A DNA stretch of 64,000 bases from Haloparvum alkalitolerans (GTDB taxonomy: Archaea; Halobacteriota; Halobacteria; Halobacteriales; Haloferacaceae). Where the stretch lies: the NCBI RefSeq assembly GCF_050122995.1, contig NZ_JBNLIA010000014.1:70193-134192 (forward strand), given 5' to 3'. The position numbers and the translations under genes are program-made. The stretch's first letter is position 1. The number at the start of each line of letters is the position of its first letter. Below are positions 25,017 through 34,528 of the stretch, piece by piece. The notes beneath the pieces are model-generated. The model saw only the letters and a program-made list of their open reading frames with translations. It was not told the origin of the DNA and ran no database searches.

Positions 25017-26858
25017 ATGCCGGTTTTCGAGGTATCGAGCGTCGCGGTCGTGTTTCTCCTCATCCTCGCGGTGCTCGTGGCGTTCGTCACGGAGGTCGTC
25101 CCCAACGACGTCACGGCGATCTCGGTCGTCGCCGCGCTGGTCGTCCTCGAACCGTGGACGGGCGTCGGGACGCGCGACGCCATCTCCGGGTTCGCGAACC
25201 CCGCGACGGTGACCATCATCGCGATGTACATGCTCAGTGCCGGCGTACAGAACACGGGCATCGTCGAGCGTCTCGGCGTCATTCTCGCCGATTTCACCGG
25301 CGGGTCGGAGTTCCGCGCCCTCGTCGCCACTGTCTGTACAACTGGCCCGATCGCAGGGTTCGTGAACAACACCCCCGTCGTCGCGGTGTTCATCCCGATG
25401 GTCACCGGCCTCGCCGAGGACTCGAAGATGAGCCCCTCGAAGCTTCTGCTCCCGCTCTCGTACGCCGCGATCCTCGGCGGCACGCTCACCCTGATCGGGA
25501 CGTCCACGAACATCCTCGCCAGTGATTTCGCTCGCCTGCTGATCGACGGCCGCGATGGGATCGGGATGTTCGAGTTCTCCGGCCTCGGTGCCGTGCTGCT
25601 CGCGGTCGGGTTGGCGTACCTCCTGACGGTCGGATGGCGGCTGACGCCCGCCCGCGTCCCGCCCGACAGCGATCCCGTCTCCGAGTTCGACTTGGATGAC
25701 TACCTGACGTTCATGCAAGTGCGCCCGGACTCCAGCGCTGTGGGGGAGTCGGTCGAAGCGTTCGATGCGGCCCACCCAGACGTGCGGATCCTTCAGGCGC
25801 GCCGAGGGGGCGACGCCTACGCCGGCCCCCACTCGGACCGAGTCATCGAGGCGGGTGACGCCCTCGTCGTCCACGGGAGCCTCCAAGCGGTCAACCGGTT
25901 CCGCGAGGCGACGGGACTCGGACAGCGCGCCAGCAGCGCCGTGACCGAAGACACCTTCGAAGCGGCCGCTACGGAGGGGGCGCTGGCGAAAGCGGTCGTC
26001 CCGGAGCGGTCCCGATACGTGGGCGAGACGATAGCCGAGACCGGACTCCACGAGTACCACGAGACCAGTGTGCTCGCCGTGCGTCGCGAGGGGGAGCTGA
26101 TCAGGACCGACCTTGCCGACCTGACCCTTCGCACCGGCGACCTCCTGTTGGTGCGGACGACGCCGGCCGCGATCGGTTACTTCGCGGAAACGGGCGAGCT
26201 CGTGGTCGCCGACGAACGCGCTATCGAGGAGATCGCGGCGGCGGATACCGCCGATATCGCGCCGTTGTCGCCGAAGACGCCGGTCGCGCTGGGGATCCTC
26301 GCGACCGTCGTCGCCGTCGCAGCGCTCGACCTGCTCCCCATCGTTATCGCCGCGCTCGCCGGCGTGGTCGCGATGGTCGTCACCGGCTGCCTGACGACCG
26401 CGGACGCCTACGACGCGGTGTCGTGGAACGTCATCTTTCTCCTCGCGGGCGTCATCCCGCTCGGTATCGCGCTGGAGTCGACCGGCGGCGCGGCCGTCAT
26501 CGCGGAGTCGCTCGTGGCCCTCGACGGTGTCCTCCCCCTGATCGGCGTCCTGTTCGTCCTCTACCTCGTCGCCGGCCTGCTCGCGAGCGTCATCACGCCG
26601 GTGGCGACCGCGGTGCTGATGATCCCGGTCGGCGTCGACGCGGCTGCCCGACTCGGCGCGAACGAGTTCGCGTTCCTGCTCGCGGTGATGTTCGCGTCCG
26701 CCACGTCGTTTATGACGCCGGTCGGCTATCAGACGAACCTGATGGTGTACGGTCCGGGCGGCTACAGGTTCACCGATTTCCTGAAGGTCGGAGGACCGTT
26801 ACAGCTCCTGTTGGCCGTCGTCGCGACGGTCGGTATCGCGGTCGGCTGGGGGATCTGA
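25017..26858 (+). CDS. SLC13 family permease with two TrkA-C domains
   Basis: A 613-residue sodium-coupled anion or dicarboxylate transporter. The first transport half contains the signature IAGFVNNTPVVAVFIPMV and the GTSTNILAS loop. Two cytoplasmic RCK_C/TrkA-C regulatory domains lie in the middle (about residues 225-390), with ERSRYVGETIAETGLHEYH marking the second. The second transport half includes SVITPVATAVLMIPVG. The ATG at MPVFEVSSVAV is chosen because the 43 upstream codons are Arg/Cys-rich and not membrane-like. The substrate may be sulfate, citrate or another anion. Confidence 0.88.
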   Translation: MPVFEVSSVAVVFLLILAVLVAFVTEVVPNDVTAISVVAALVVLEPWTGVGTRDAISGFANPATVTIIAMYMLSAGVQNTGIVERLGVILADFTGGSEFRALVATVCTTGPIAGFVNNTPVVAVFIPMVTGLAEDSKMSPSKLLLPLSYAAILGGTLTLIGTSTNILASDFARLLIDGRDGIGMFEFSGLGAVLLAVGLAYLLTVGWRLTPARVPPDSDPVSEFDLDDYLTFMQVRPDSSAVGESVEAFDAAHPDVRILQARRGGDAYAGPHSDRVIEAGDALVVHGSLQAVNRFREATGLGQRASSAVTEDTFEAAATEGALAKAVVPERSRYVGETIAETGLHEYHETSVLAVRREGELIRTDLADLTLRTGDLLLVRTTPAAIGYFAETGELVVADERAIEEIAAADTADIAPLSPKTPVALGILATVVAVAALDLLPIVIAALAGVVAMVVTGCLTTADAYDAVSWNVIFLLAGVIPLGIALESTGGAAVIAESLVALDGVLPLIGVLFVLYLVAGLLASVITPVATAVLMIPVGVDAAARLGANEFAFLLAVMFASATSFMTPVGYQTNLMVYGPGGYRFTDFLKVGGPLQLLLAVVATVGIAVGWGI

Positions 26859-26893
26859 CGAGCCCGTTCGGGCGGCGGCACCCAGCGTCGTCG

Positions 26894-28213
26894 CTACTCG
26901 TCCGTCGGCCCGAGGTAGCCCCACGCCTGCAGGCGGTCGCCGTCGCCGTCGATCCACCGCTCCCCGATGTCGTCCCGGTAGTACATGTTGGGCATCAGGA
27001 CCTCGTCGATGCGGCCGTACGCCTGCTCGCGCGCCGCCCCCATCGTGTCGCCCTTGCCGGTCACGACGATGGGCATCCCGTTGTCGCCGGCGACGCGCCA
27101 CTGACCGTCGACCTTCTTGGCGTCCTCGAGGTGGATCCCCTCGCGGCTCTCCGTCTCGAACACCACGGCCGCGTTCCGGGAGTTCTCGTCGTACGTCTTC
27201 TCGTCGTCGAACGGGAACGGCGGCAGGACGACCCGCACGCCGATCTGGTAGCCCCTGTGTACCTCGGGGGTGGGGTCGTTGCCGTGCGCGAGGTCGTAGA
27301 AGAACTCGCCCGTCGACGACTCGAGAGACTCCTCCTGTAACGCGATAGTCGGGTAGCCGAACCGGGGCGTGAACTCCAGCGGGTAGATGCCGGTCCCGTT
27401 GACGATGCAGTTGATGTCGATGCTGCCGACGTATCCCTCGTTCGCGAGCCAGCCCTCCAGTTTGCCCAGGGTTTTCTCGAACAGTTCGTTCTGTCCGGCC
27501 CAGAACATCGACGTCCCCATCTCGCCAGTCGAGGGGCCGATGTTGCCCGGGAACAGTTTCTTGTGCTCGAAGTTGAAGTTCACGCGATCGATGAACTCGT
27601 TCCCGTCGAAGAACCCGCAGATGGCGACTTCGACGCCCTCCACCTTCCGCTGGAGCTGGAATCCCTTCATCCGGTGGCCCCACGCCTTCTTGTAGGCCCG
27701 GAGCACGTCGACCACGTCGCTCCCGTCGTCCTCGTTGCCGACGTACAGCAGCCGCTTGACGTTCTGGACCTCCCCGAGCGGCTTGATGACGTACGGCGCC
27801 GGGTTCTCCTGTACGTGCCCGATCCCCTCGTCGAAGTCCTCGAAGACGTGGTGTTCGACGGTGTTGACGCCGTGCTCTTCGAGGACCTCCATCGCGTAGC
27901 CGCGGTCCTCCTCGAGCCGGTCGGTGTTCCGCGTGCCGCCGACGACGGCCGTCCCTCGGTCGCGGAGTTCCTCCGCGAGTTCGCCCGTGCCGATGTCCGA
28001 CCCGACCCAGATGTCGTCGAAGACGACCACGTCGGCCCAGTCGACGTCCCCCTCCCAGTCGTCGGTCTTCGGGACGAACCCGTCGCCGATCTCCCGGTCG
28101 CTTTCGGCCTCGATGTAGTACTTCACGTCGTGGCCCTCGCGGTGGACCTGCCACGCGAGGTCGGTGATCAGCGCGGCGTCGGCCGACACGAACAGGAAGC
28201 GCTTGGTCTCCAT
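26894..28213 (-). CDS. PurD-like ATP-grasp protein
   Basis: A 439-residue ATP-grasp ligase of the phosphoribosylamine-glycine ligase type. Visible are the ATP-grasp substrate strand NPAPYVIKPLG, the loop RKVEGVEVAICGFFDG, the metal-binding region GYVGSIDINCIV and PLEFTPRFGYPT. The N terminus METKRFLFVSADAALITDLAW departs from the canonical PurD GGGGREHAL nucleotide-fold motif. It may be a haloarchaeal form of GAR synthetase or a paralogue with another acceptor. No other purine genes are adjacent. Confidence 0.75.
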   Translation of the reverse strand: METKRFLFVSADAALITDLAWQVHREGHDVKYYIEAESDREIGDGFVPKTDDWEGDVDWADVVVFDDIWVGSDIGTGELAEELRDRGTAVVGGTRNTDRLEEDRGYAMEVLEEHGVNTVEHHVFEDFDEGIGHVQENPAPYVIKPLGEVQNVKRLLYVGNEDDGSDVVDVLRAYKKAWGHRMKGFQLQRKVEGVEVAICGFFDGNEFIDRVNFNFEHKKLFPGNIGPSTGEMGTSMFWAGQNELFEKTLGKLEGWLANEGYVGSIDINCIVNGTGIYPLEFTPRFGYPTIALQEESLESSTGEFFYDLAHGNDPTPEVHRGYQIGVRVVLPPFPFDDEKTYDENSRNAAVVFETESREGIHLEDAKKVDGQWRVAGDNGMPIVVTGKGDTMGAAREQAYGRIDEVLMPNMYYRDDIGERWIDGDGDRLQAWGYLGPTDE

Positions 28214-28348
28214 GGACTGACCACGGCGTCCGGGACCTTATTCTTCCGTGACACGCGGAGTCGTGGATCCGGGGCGGCGGGTCGACCGACGGCGTCCGGG
28301 GCCGCCACGGCCGGCGCGTTGAAGTGGTCCGCGCCGGTGGAGCCACGC

Positions 28349-29395
28349 ATGCCCGAGGACGCGCCCGCGACGCCCGCGGTCGACGAGTCGACGCTGTTCG
28401 AGACGCCGCTCGTGGAACTCGATCTGGGGGTCGCGCCGACGGTGCTGGCCAAGGTCGAGTGGTTCAACCTCGCGGGCGCGGCGTTCGGCGGCGGGTCGGT
28501 CAAGACCCGGATCGCGGCCGCGATGCTGGACCGCGCGGAGGAGCGCGGGGTCCTCGACCGGGACGCGGGGGCGGACGCGAACCCGGCCGTGCTGGAGCCC
28601 TCCAGCGGCAACACCGGCGCCGCCCTCGCGCGGGTTGGCGGCGCCCGGGGCTACGACGTGGAGATCGTCACGAAGGCGGACGCCGGTGCGGGCAAGCGCC
28701 GCGCCATCCGCGAGGCGGGCGCCGAGATCCGGTCCGTTCCCGCGGACACGACCTACGACGCGATCATCGACCGCGTGGAGGAACTGGTCGCGAGCGGCGA
28801 CTACCACTGGCCGAACCAGTACGACAACCCCGCGAACCCCGCGGTCCACGAGCGCACGACCGGCGCGGAGATCCGCAGCCAGACCGACGGTGCGGTCACG
28901 GCGTTCGTCACGGGCGTCGGGACCGGCGGGACGGTGTCGGGCGTGGCCCGCGCGCTGGACGACGACGCGACGGTAGTCGGCTACGAGCCCGCCGCCGACA
29001 CGACGGACATCGAGGGACTGCGCTACCTCCGCACCGGCGACCATCCCTACCGCGCGGCCTACGAGACGGAGCGGCTCGACGACGTGCGCTACCTGCGGAC
29101 CGACGAGGCGCACAAGGCGGCCCGCTGGCTCCGCGAGCGGTACGCCGACCGCGACGTGACGGTCCACGACCCCGGTCGGCACGACCCCGAAGCCGTCCGC
29201 GAACACCTGCGAGTTGACAGCGACGCGGCGGGCCACGGGCGCGGCGCCTTCGCGGTCGGCCCCTCCAGCGGCGGCAACGTCGCGCTGATTCGGGAGCTCG
29301 CGGCGGAAGGGGTTCTCGACGGCGACGACACCGTCGTCACGATGCTTTGCGACCGCGGCGACCGCTACGCGGACGGGCTCTGGCGCGAACTGTAG
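28349..29395 (+). CDS. PLP-dependent cysteine synthase family enzyme
   Basis: A 348-residue fold-type II pyridoxal-phosphate enzyme. The Schiff-base lysine lies in GGGSVKTRIAAAM. The substrate/PLP phosphate loop is EPSSGNTGAAL, and the glycine-rich loop GVGTGGTVSGVARAL binds the cofactor phosphate. The product is probably O-acetyl- or O-phosphoserine sulfhydrylase or cystathionine beta-synthase-like, and the acceptor cannot be decided. It is divergent from the PurD-like gene. Next to it, but convergent, is an aldehyde ferredoxin oxidoreductase. Confidence 0.85.
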   Translation: MPEDAPATPAVDESTLFETPLVELDLGVAPTVLAKVEWFNLAGAAFGGGSVKTRIAAAMLDRAEERGVLDRDAGADANPAVLEPSSGNTGAALARVGGARGYDVEIVTKADAGAGKRRAIREAGAEIRSVPADTTYDAIIDRVEELVASGDYHWPNQYDNPANPAVHERTTGAEIRSQTDGAVTAFVTGVGTGGTVSGVARALDDDATVVGYEPAADTTDIEGLRYLRTGDHPYRAAYETERLDDVRYLRTDEAHKAARWLRERYADRDVTVHDPGRHDPEAVREHLRVDSDAAGHGRGAFAVGPSSGGNVALIRELAAEGVLDGDDTVVTMLCDRGDRYADGLWREL

Positions 29396-29423
29396 CGGGA
29401 GAAAAGTCGGGTGTCGGCGGTCG

Positions 29424-31133
29424 TTAATCGTCCGCGGGAGACGCGCCCGAACCGCCCGCGCCGCCGGGGCCGAGGTCCGCGGCGACCGGCTCCACGCGCT
29501 CGTCGGGGAGCGTGCCGTCCTCGCGGAGGCCCCGTTCCTCGTAGTACTCGCGGATCGCGGCGTCCAGGTCCGGCAGGTCGTACGGGAGGCCGTCGTCGCT
29601 CGCGTCCTTCCCGCGCTTGTTGTTGAAGTGACGCTCACGCTCGATCGTCCGCGCGCCGAGTTCGAGGAGGGCCTCGTAGGGCGCGTCGAGCAGTTGCGCG
29701 AGCCGGTCGTCGGTGACGTAGTCGCCGCCGAACGCGCAGACGACGGCGGAGTCGCGGACGGCGTTGCGGTTCTCCTTCTCGACGAGGAGCTCCGACTTGC
29801 CGAGCGTCCCCTCGGGGTCGATCTCGCCGGCGTACTCCGGGGAGAGCATCCCGGCGTACATGTGGTCGCCGCCGCGGTTCGCGACCGCGTAGGAGAGCCC
29901 CTGCCCGTGCAGGACGCGGCCGTCGTGGGCCGCGAACTCCATCCCCTTGACCGTGTAGTCGCCGACGCCCAACTGGTCGTGGACGCGGTGGACACCCTCC
30001 GCGAGGTCGTCGCCGATCCCCTCGCGGTGAGCGATCTTCTCGGTTATCTCGCGGGCGAGCTCCGCGTTGCCGAACTCGTCCTCGCTGGCGAGGTAGGCGG
30101 CGACGGTGACGCCCGCGGAGATGGTGTCCATCCCGAGGACGTCACAGAGCTCGTTGGCCTTCATCACGTCGACGATGTCGCCGACGCCCTGGTTGGAGCC
30201 GAACGCGTAGACGGTTTCGAACTCCGGCCCCTCCGTCTCGACGCCCTCCGCCTCGTCGCGGGTGGGGAGCTTGCAGGCGTACGCGCACGCCGAGCAGGCC
30301 CCCTTCTTGTACTTCTTCTCCTCGACGGCGTCGCCGCCGATGCCGGCCGCGTGCTCGAACTCGTACTCCGAGAAGTAGCGGGTCGGGAGCGAGAAGTTCT
30401 CGTTGATGAACTCCGTGCCGCCGGTCGTCCCCTGCCGCTTCATGCGGTCGTCCGACGTGGCCGCCTCGCGGTGGACGTCCATCTCCGGCGGGTTCGGGAT
30501 CTCCACGTCGGGCTCCGCGTCGCCCTCGAAGGTCACGGCCTTGAGGTTCTTCGACCCGAGCACCGCCCCGAGGCCGCCGCGGCCGAACGCCCGCGAGTCG
30601 TAGGTCATCACGGACGCGAACCGGACGCGGTTCTCGCCCGCGGGACCGATGGCGATGCAGTTCTCCGGGCCGAGGTCGCGCGTCTCCGCGACGTGGTCGG
30701 ACACCGCGGGGACCTCGGCGCCCGCCAGTTCGGGAACCTCCTCGAACTCGACGCCCTCGTCGGTGACGTGCGCGATCAGGAGTTCGTCGCTGGCGCCGAC
30801 GACCTCCAGCACCGACAGGTCCGCGCCCGAGAACTCCCGGGAGAGGTAGCCGCCGGCGTTCGTCGAGACGAGCCCGTCGGTCAGCGGCGAGAGCCCGGTC
30901 ATCGACATCCGACCGGTGAACGACATCCCCGACTGCTGGAGCGGGCCGGTCGCGAGGTACGCGCGGTTCTCCGGGCCGAACGGGTCGGCGTCGAACGGGA
31001 TGCGGTCGTGCGCGAGCGCCGTCGCGACCGCGCGACCGCCCACGAACTCCGCGAGGAGGTCGTCGATGTCGGTCCGGGTCGCCGTTCGCTCGCCCACGTC
31101 GATCGTGAGCAGGGGGCCTTCGGCGTGAAGCAT
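29424..31133 (-). CDS. Aldehyde ferredoxin oxidoreductase family protein
   Basis: A tungstopterin or molybdopterin enzyme oxidising aldehydes to acids with ferredoxin. It is 569 residues from the ATG of MLHAEGPLLT. The N-terminal domain has GGRAVATAL and the pterin-binding DSRAFGRGGLGAVLGSKNLK. The iron-sulfur cluster ligands are C-x2-C-x3-C in ACSACAYACKLPT and a later Cys in SAVVCAFGG. No MoaD/ThiS-like partner is adjacent. Another ATG nine codons upstream (31160) is in frame. The substrate is not predictable. Confidence 0.88.
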   Translation of the reverse strand: MLHAEGPLLTIDVGERTATRTDIDDLLAEFVGGRAVATALAHDRIPFDADPFGPENRAYLATGPLQQSGMSFTGRMSMTGLSPLTDGLVSTNAGGYLSREFSGADLSVLEVVGASDELLIAHVTDEGVEFEEVPELAGAEVPAVSDHVAETRDLGPENCIAIGPAGENRVRFASVMTYDSRAFGRGGLGAVLGSKNLKAVTFEGDAEPDVEIPNPPEMDVHREAATSDDRMKRQGTTGGTEFINENFSLPTRYFSEYEFEHAAGIGGDAVEEKKYKKGACSACAYACKLPTRDEAEGVETEGPEFETVYAFGSNQGVGDIVDVMKANELCDVLGMDTISAGVTVAAYLASEDEFGNAELAREITEKIAHREGIGDDLAEGVHRVHDQLGVGDYTVKGMEFAAHDGRVLHGQGLSYAVANRGGDHMYAGMLSPEYAGEIDPEGTLGKSELLVEKENRNAVRDSAVVCAFGGDYVTDDRLAQLLDAPYEALLELGARTIERERHFNNKRGKDASDDGLPYDLPDLDAAIREYYEERGLREDGTLPDERVEPVAADLGPGGAGGSGASPADD

Positions 31134-31238
31134 GATCCGTCCAAGCGGTTCGCCGACCAAAGGTCTACCTCCACGCCGCTCCGCTTGCCGGCTCCCGCCG
31201 TCGCCCTCTGCCTCCGACCGGCCGGCCCGCGCACGACG

Positions 31239-32942
31239 TCACCGCCGCGTCAGCCGACCGCGAACGCGCGCGAGCAGTTCTCGGTCCGCCGGCTCCGCGT
31301 AGCCGAGGCCGACCATCGCGCCGTAGTAGACGGCGAACAGCCCCGCGAGGAACGGCACCAGCCCGAGGGGCGAGGCGACCGCGTCCCCGGCCGCCCGCGC
31401 GGCGAGGACCGCGGCCGCGACCGTGATCCCCATCGGGACGAGCATCGGCGCGCGCAGCGAGTGCGCGCCGGAGAAGCGGTAGACCAACACGACGCGGATG
31501 GCGTTCCGGACGACGAGCGCGACCGCCGTCGCCACCGCGGCGCCCACGATGCCGTGCGGGGGAATGAGCCAGACGTTGAGCGCGACGTTCCCGACGGCCG
31601 CGACGAGGTTCGCCCACATCACCGCCCGCGTGTAGCCGAGGGCGGTCAGCGTCGCGCCGTTCGGCCCCATCACGTTGCCGAGGAAATAGGCGACCGCGAG
31701 CACCCGAAGCGCGAGCGCGCCGGCGCGGTACTCCGGGCCGAAGACCGCTCCCAGCACGACCTCCGGGAAGAGGAGGAACGTCGTCGCGACCGGGAACGTC
31801 ACGGACGCGAACCACTTCGTCAGCGCGAAGTAGACGCGCCTGACCGCCTCGCCCGACCCCTCGGCCGCGAACTCCGAGACTGCGGGCGTGTAGAGGAAGA
31901 TCATCGAGCCCCAGATGATCGAGATGGTCCGCACCAGCGGGCGCACGCCGTCGTAGATGCCGACCGCCGCGGCCGTCTTGAAGTAGCCGAGCATCAGGAT
32001 GTCGGTCCACGACATGATCTGGATCAAAAGCGACGCGAACAGCAGCGGGAACGAGAACGCCAGCAGCGCGTACCCCTCGCGCGGCCGCCGCAGCGACGCG
32101 ACCGCGGCCCCGCGGAACCCCCCGGGGTCCGCGCGGACGGTGTAGAGCAGGTACGCGACCGCGGTCAGCGCCAGCGAGGCGGGGAACGCGAGCAGCGCCG
32201 CGATGAGCCCCCACTCGGCCCAGACGACGGCCGCGAGGATCGCGGGGAGCGCGCCCTTCTGCAGCAGCTCCTGAAACGCCACGCGCTCGCGGGTCCGCCC
32301 GAAGCCACGGAACACCGCGGTGCAGACGCGGACGACTGCGAGCCCCGGGATGGAGACCGCGGCGACGCGGAACGCCAGCGCGTACTCGGGATGGCCGAAC
32401 AGCGACGCGAGCGGTTCCGCCAGCGCGAACAGGCCCGCGCAGACGGCGAGGCTCGCGACGACCGCCGCGGCGAGCCCCCACGTGACGATGCTCGCGGGCG
32501 TGAGCGCCGTCTCGTCGGGCGCGGGTCGGCCGGCGGAGCCGCTTTTTGAGCCCTCCGCGGACCCGTCCGCCCCCTCCGCCCCGCCGGCGCCGTGGTACGC
32601 GACCTGTCTGGTGACGCCGTTTCTGAGCCCGAGCGTCGCGACGACCGCGAGGATGGAGGCGACGGTGAACGCGAGCGAGAAGAGGCCGTACTCGTCCGGG
32701 GAGAACGCGCGCGTGAACAGGCCGCGACCGGACAGCTCCAACGCCATGCCCGCGAGCGTCCCCGTGACCACGACGGCGGCGCCGCCGGTCACCGAGAACA
32801 GGGCGTCGACGACGGACTCGCCGTGGTCGTCGGGCTCGCCGCGGTTGCCGCGCTCGTCGCTCTCGCCGGCACCAGCCGTCTCCTCGGCCTCACGGCTCGC
32901 CGCGTCCTCATCGTCCGCGTCGCCGTTCGCCTCCCCCGACAC
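31239..32942 (-). CDS. Wzx-type oligosaccharide flippase
   Basis: A 567-residue polysaccharide-biosynthesis transporter with about 14 hydrophobic helices and a 45-residue charged N-terminal extension rich in Asp/Glu. It has the pattern of the MATE/Wzx superfamily: LFTRAFSPDEYGLFSLAFTVASI in helix 2, read in two parts, and WTDILMLGYFKTAAAVGIYD in the middle. It probably moves lipid-linked glycans for S-layer or surface glycosylation. No glycosyltransferases are adjacent. The start codon is GTG. Confidence 0.85.
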   Translation of the reverse strand: MSGEANGDADDEDAASREAEETAGAGESDERGNRGEPDDHGESVVDALFSVTGGAAVVVTGTLAGMALELSGRGLFTRAFSPDEYGLFSLAFTVASILAVVATLGLRNGVTRQVAYHGAGGAEGADGSAEGSKSGSAGRPAPDETALTPASIVTWGLAAAVVASLAVCAGLFALAEPLASLFGHPEYALAFRVAAVSIPGLAVVRVCTAVFRGFGRTRERVAFQELLQKGALPAILAAVVWAEWGLIAALLAFPASLALTAVAYLLYTVRADPGGFRGAAVASLRRPREGYALLAFSFPLLFASLLIQIMSWTDILMLGYFKTAAAVGIYDGVRPLVRTISIIWGSMIFLYTPAVSEFAAEGSGEAVRRVYFALTKWFASVTFPVATTFLLFPEVVLGAVFGPEYRAGALALRVLAVAYFLGNVMGPNGATLTALGYTRAVMWANLVAAVGNVALNVWLIPPHGIVGAAVATAVALVVRNAIRVVLVYRFSGAHSLRAPMLVPMGITVAAAVLAARAAGDAVASPLGLVPFLAGLFAVYYGAMVGLGYAEPADRELLARVRGRLTRR

Positions 32943-33049
32943 GGCTCCGTCGAAGACGGTCGCCGGATGAAGTGGTTCCGGATCCGGGCGCGGTCGCCGG
33001 GTCCGAAACCGCTCCCGCGCGCGGCTTCCGGGTGCGCCCTGCGCTCGCG

Positions 33050-34447
33050 CTACCGCCGCGCGAACGCCGCGGCCGCCTCGACCAACCGGTCGAACGCACC
33101 GCTCGCGGCGTGTCTGTGCGCGTAGGTCCCGACCGTCCGGTACTCGGTCAGGCCGTCGCGGTCGCCGTCGATGCCCTCGCCGCGCTCCACGTCGAAGGCG
33201 AACCGGGCGTCGGTCGTCGGATCGAGGTCGGCGTCCGGCTTCCCGAGCGCGTGCGAGGAGTAGTGGAACTCGTGGCCCCGGTGCGTCTCGCCCGCGTTCG
33301 CGGTCGGGCCGTCTGCCCGCGCGCGGAGTTCGACGTGGTCGAGCGCCTGATACCGGTCACGCATCGTCACCTCGCCCGGCAACACGCCCGCCATCGCGTG
33401 CGTCTCGCCGTCGGCGGTCGTCAGCGTCTCCGAGAGCGCCATCAGACCGCCGCACTCGCCGAGCACCGGCAGCCCCTCCGGCGCGCGTTCGGCGAGCGTC
33501 GACAGCGCCGGCGAGTCCGCCACCTCGGCGGCGTGGAGTTCCGGGTAACCGCCGGGCAGGTACACCGCGTCGCACGCGGGGAGGCCGTCGCCCGCGATCG
33601 GCGCGAACGTCGTCACGTCCGCGAGGTCCGCCAGCCGTTCGCGCGTCGCCGGGTAGCAGAACCGGAACGCGTCGTCCTGCGCGACGGCGACGGTCGGGCG
33701 GTCGTCGTCCGGCGCCTCGTTCGGCAGGCCGGAGCGGTCCGGTCGGTTCGGCGCCGCGACCGGTTCCGCCACGTCCGCGAGCGCGTCTGCGTCGAGGTGT
33801 GCCGCCGCCTCCGCGAGCGCCTCGTCCGACACCGGCGACTCCTCGCCCATGTGGAGGCCGAGGTGTCTGTCGGGGATCTCCAGTCCCTCGGTCGGCGGCA
33901 CGCGGCCCAGATACCGAATTCCGTCGGGGAGCGCGTCGCGGATTCCCGCCTCATGGCGGCCGCCGTGGGCCTGCTGGGCGATGACGCCCGCGACCTCGAC
34001 GCGGGGGTCGTCGACCGCCTCGCGGACGTCTTCCGGGAGATCGGCGCGTGCGGCGTACTCCCGGAACCCGAGCGCCGTCGCGCCGACGCTCTGCATGCCG
34101 GCGCCCGCGTCGACCACGAGCACGACCGGCACGTCCAGCGCCGCGGCGGTCGCCGCGGTGGAGGTGGCGCTCCCGTCGTAGAGTCCCATCATCCCCTCGA
34201 CGACGAGGGTGTCGCCCGCGGCGCTGCGGGCGTTTCGCCGGACGCCGTCGACCCCCTGCATCCACGTGTCGAGCGTGCGCGAGGGCGCCTCCGCGACCGC
34301 GGCGTGGTGGCTCGGGTCGATGAAGTCCGGGCCGGCCTTCGCTGCCGCGGGATCGTACCCGGCCGCGTCGAGTGCCCGGAGCGTCGCCAGCGTCGCGACC
34401 GTCTTGCCGACGCCCGAGGCGGTGCCCCCGAGCACGAAGCCGTTCAT
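33050..34447 (-). CDS. cbiA: Cobyrinate a,c-diamide synthase
   Basis: A 465-residue enzyme of cobalamin synthesis that amidates the a and c side chains of cobyrinate using glutamine and ATP. The N-terminal dethiobiotin-synthetase-like ATPase has GTASGVGKTVATLA (P-loop), GPDFIDPSHH and VVEGMMGLYDG. The C-terminal class I glutaminase has its nucleophile Cys in PVLGECGGLMAL and a His in GYELHA-like YPELHAAEV. It lies downstream of cbiE on the same strand, with 81 bases between them. Confidence 0.92.
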   Translation of the reverse strand: MNGFVLGGTASGVGKTVATLATLRALDAAGYDPAAAKAGPDFIDPSHHAAVAEAPSRTLDTWMQGVDGVRRNARSAAGDTLVVEGMMGLYDGSATSTAATAAALDVPVVLVVDAGAGMQSVGATALGFREYAARADLPEDVREAVDDPRVEVAGVIAQQAHGGRHEAGIRDALPDGIRYLGRVPPTEGLEIPDRHLGLHMGEESPVSDEALAEAAAHLDADALADVAEPVAAPNRPDRSGLPNEAPDDDRPTVAVAQDDAFRFCYPATRERLADLADVTTFAPIAGDGLPACDAVYLPGGYPELHAAEVADSPALSTLAERAPEGLPVLGECGGLMALSETLTTADGETHAMAGVLPGEVTMRDRYQALDHVELRARADGPTANAGETHRGHEFHYSSHALGKPDADLDPTTDARFAFDVERGEGIDGDRDGLTEYRTVGTYAHRHAASGAFDRLVEAAAAFARR

Positions 34448-34528
34448 GCCCGTCCCTTCGCCGGCAGGGACATAAATCGTCCGCGACGGGCACGGTTCGC
34501 CGGTCCGCGAAAGCCGATGTGGCGACGT

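Noticed and set aside
29628..32549. 973-codon plus-strand open frame
   Set aside because: It lies antisense to the aldehyde oxidoreductase and flippase genes, whose motifs are clear. Its composition (Arg, Glu, Val repeats) is that of a shadow frame.
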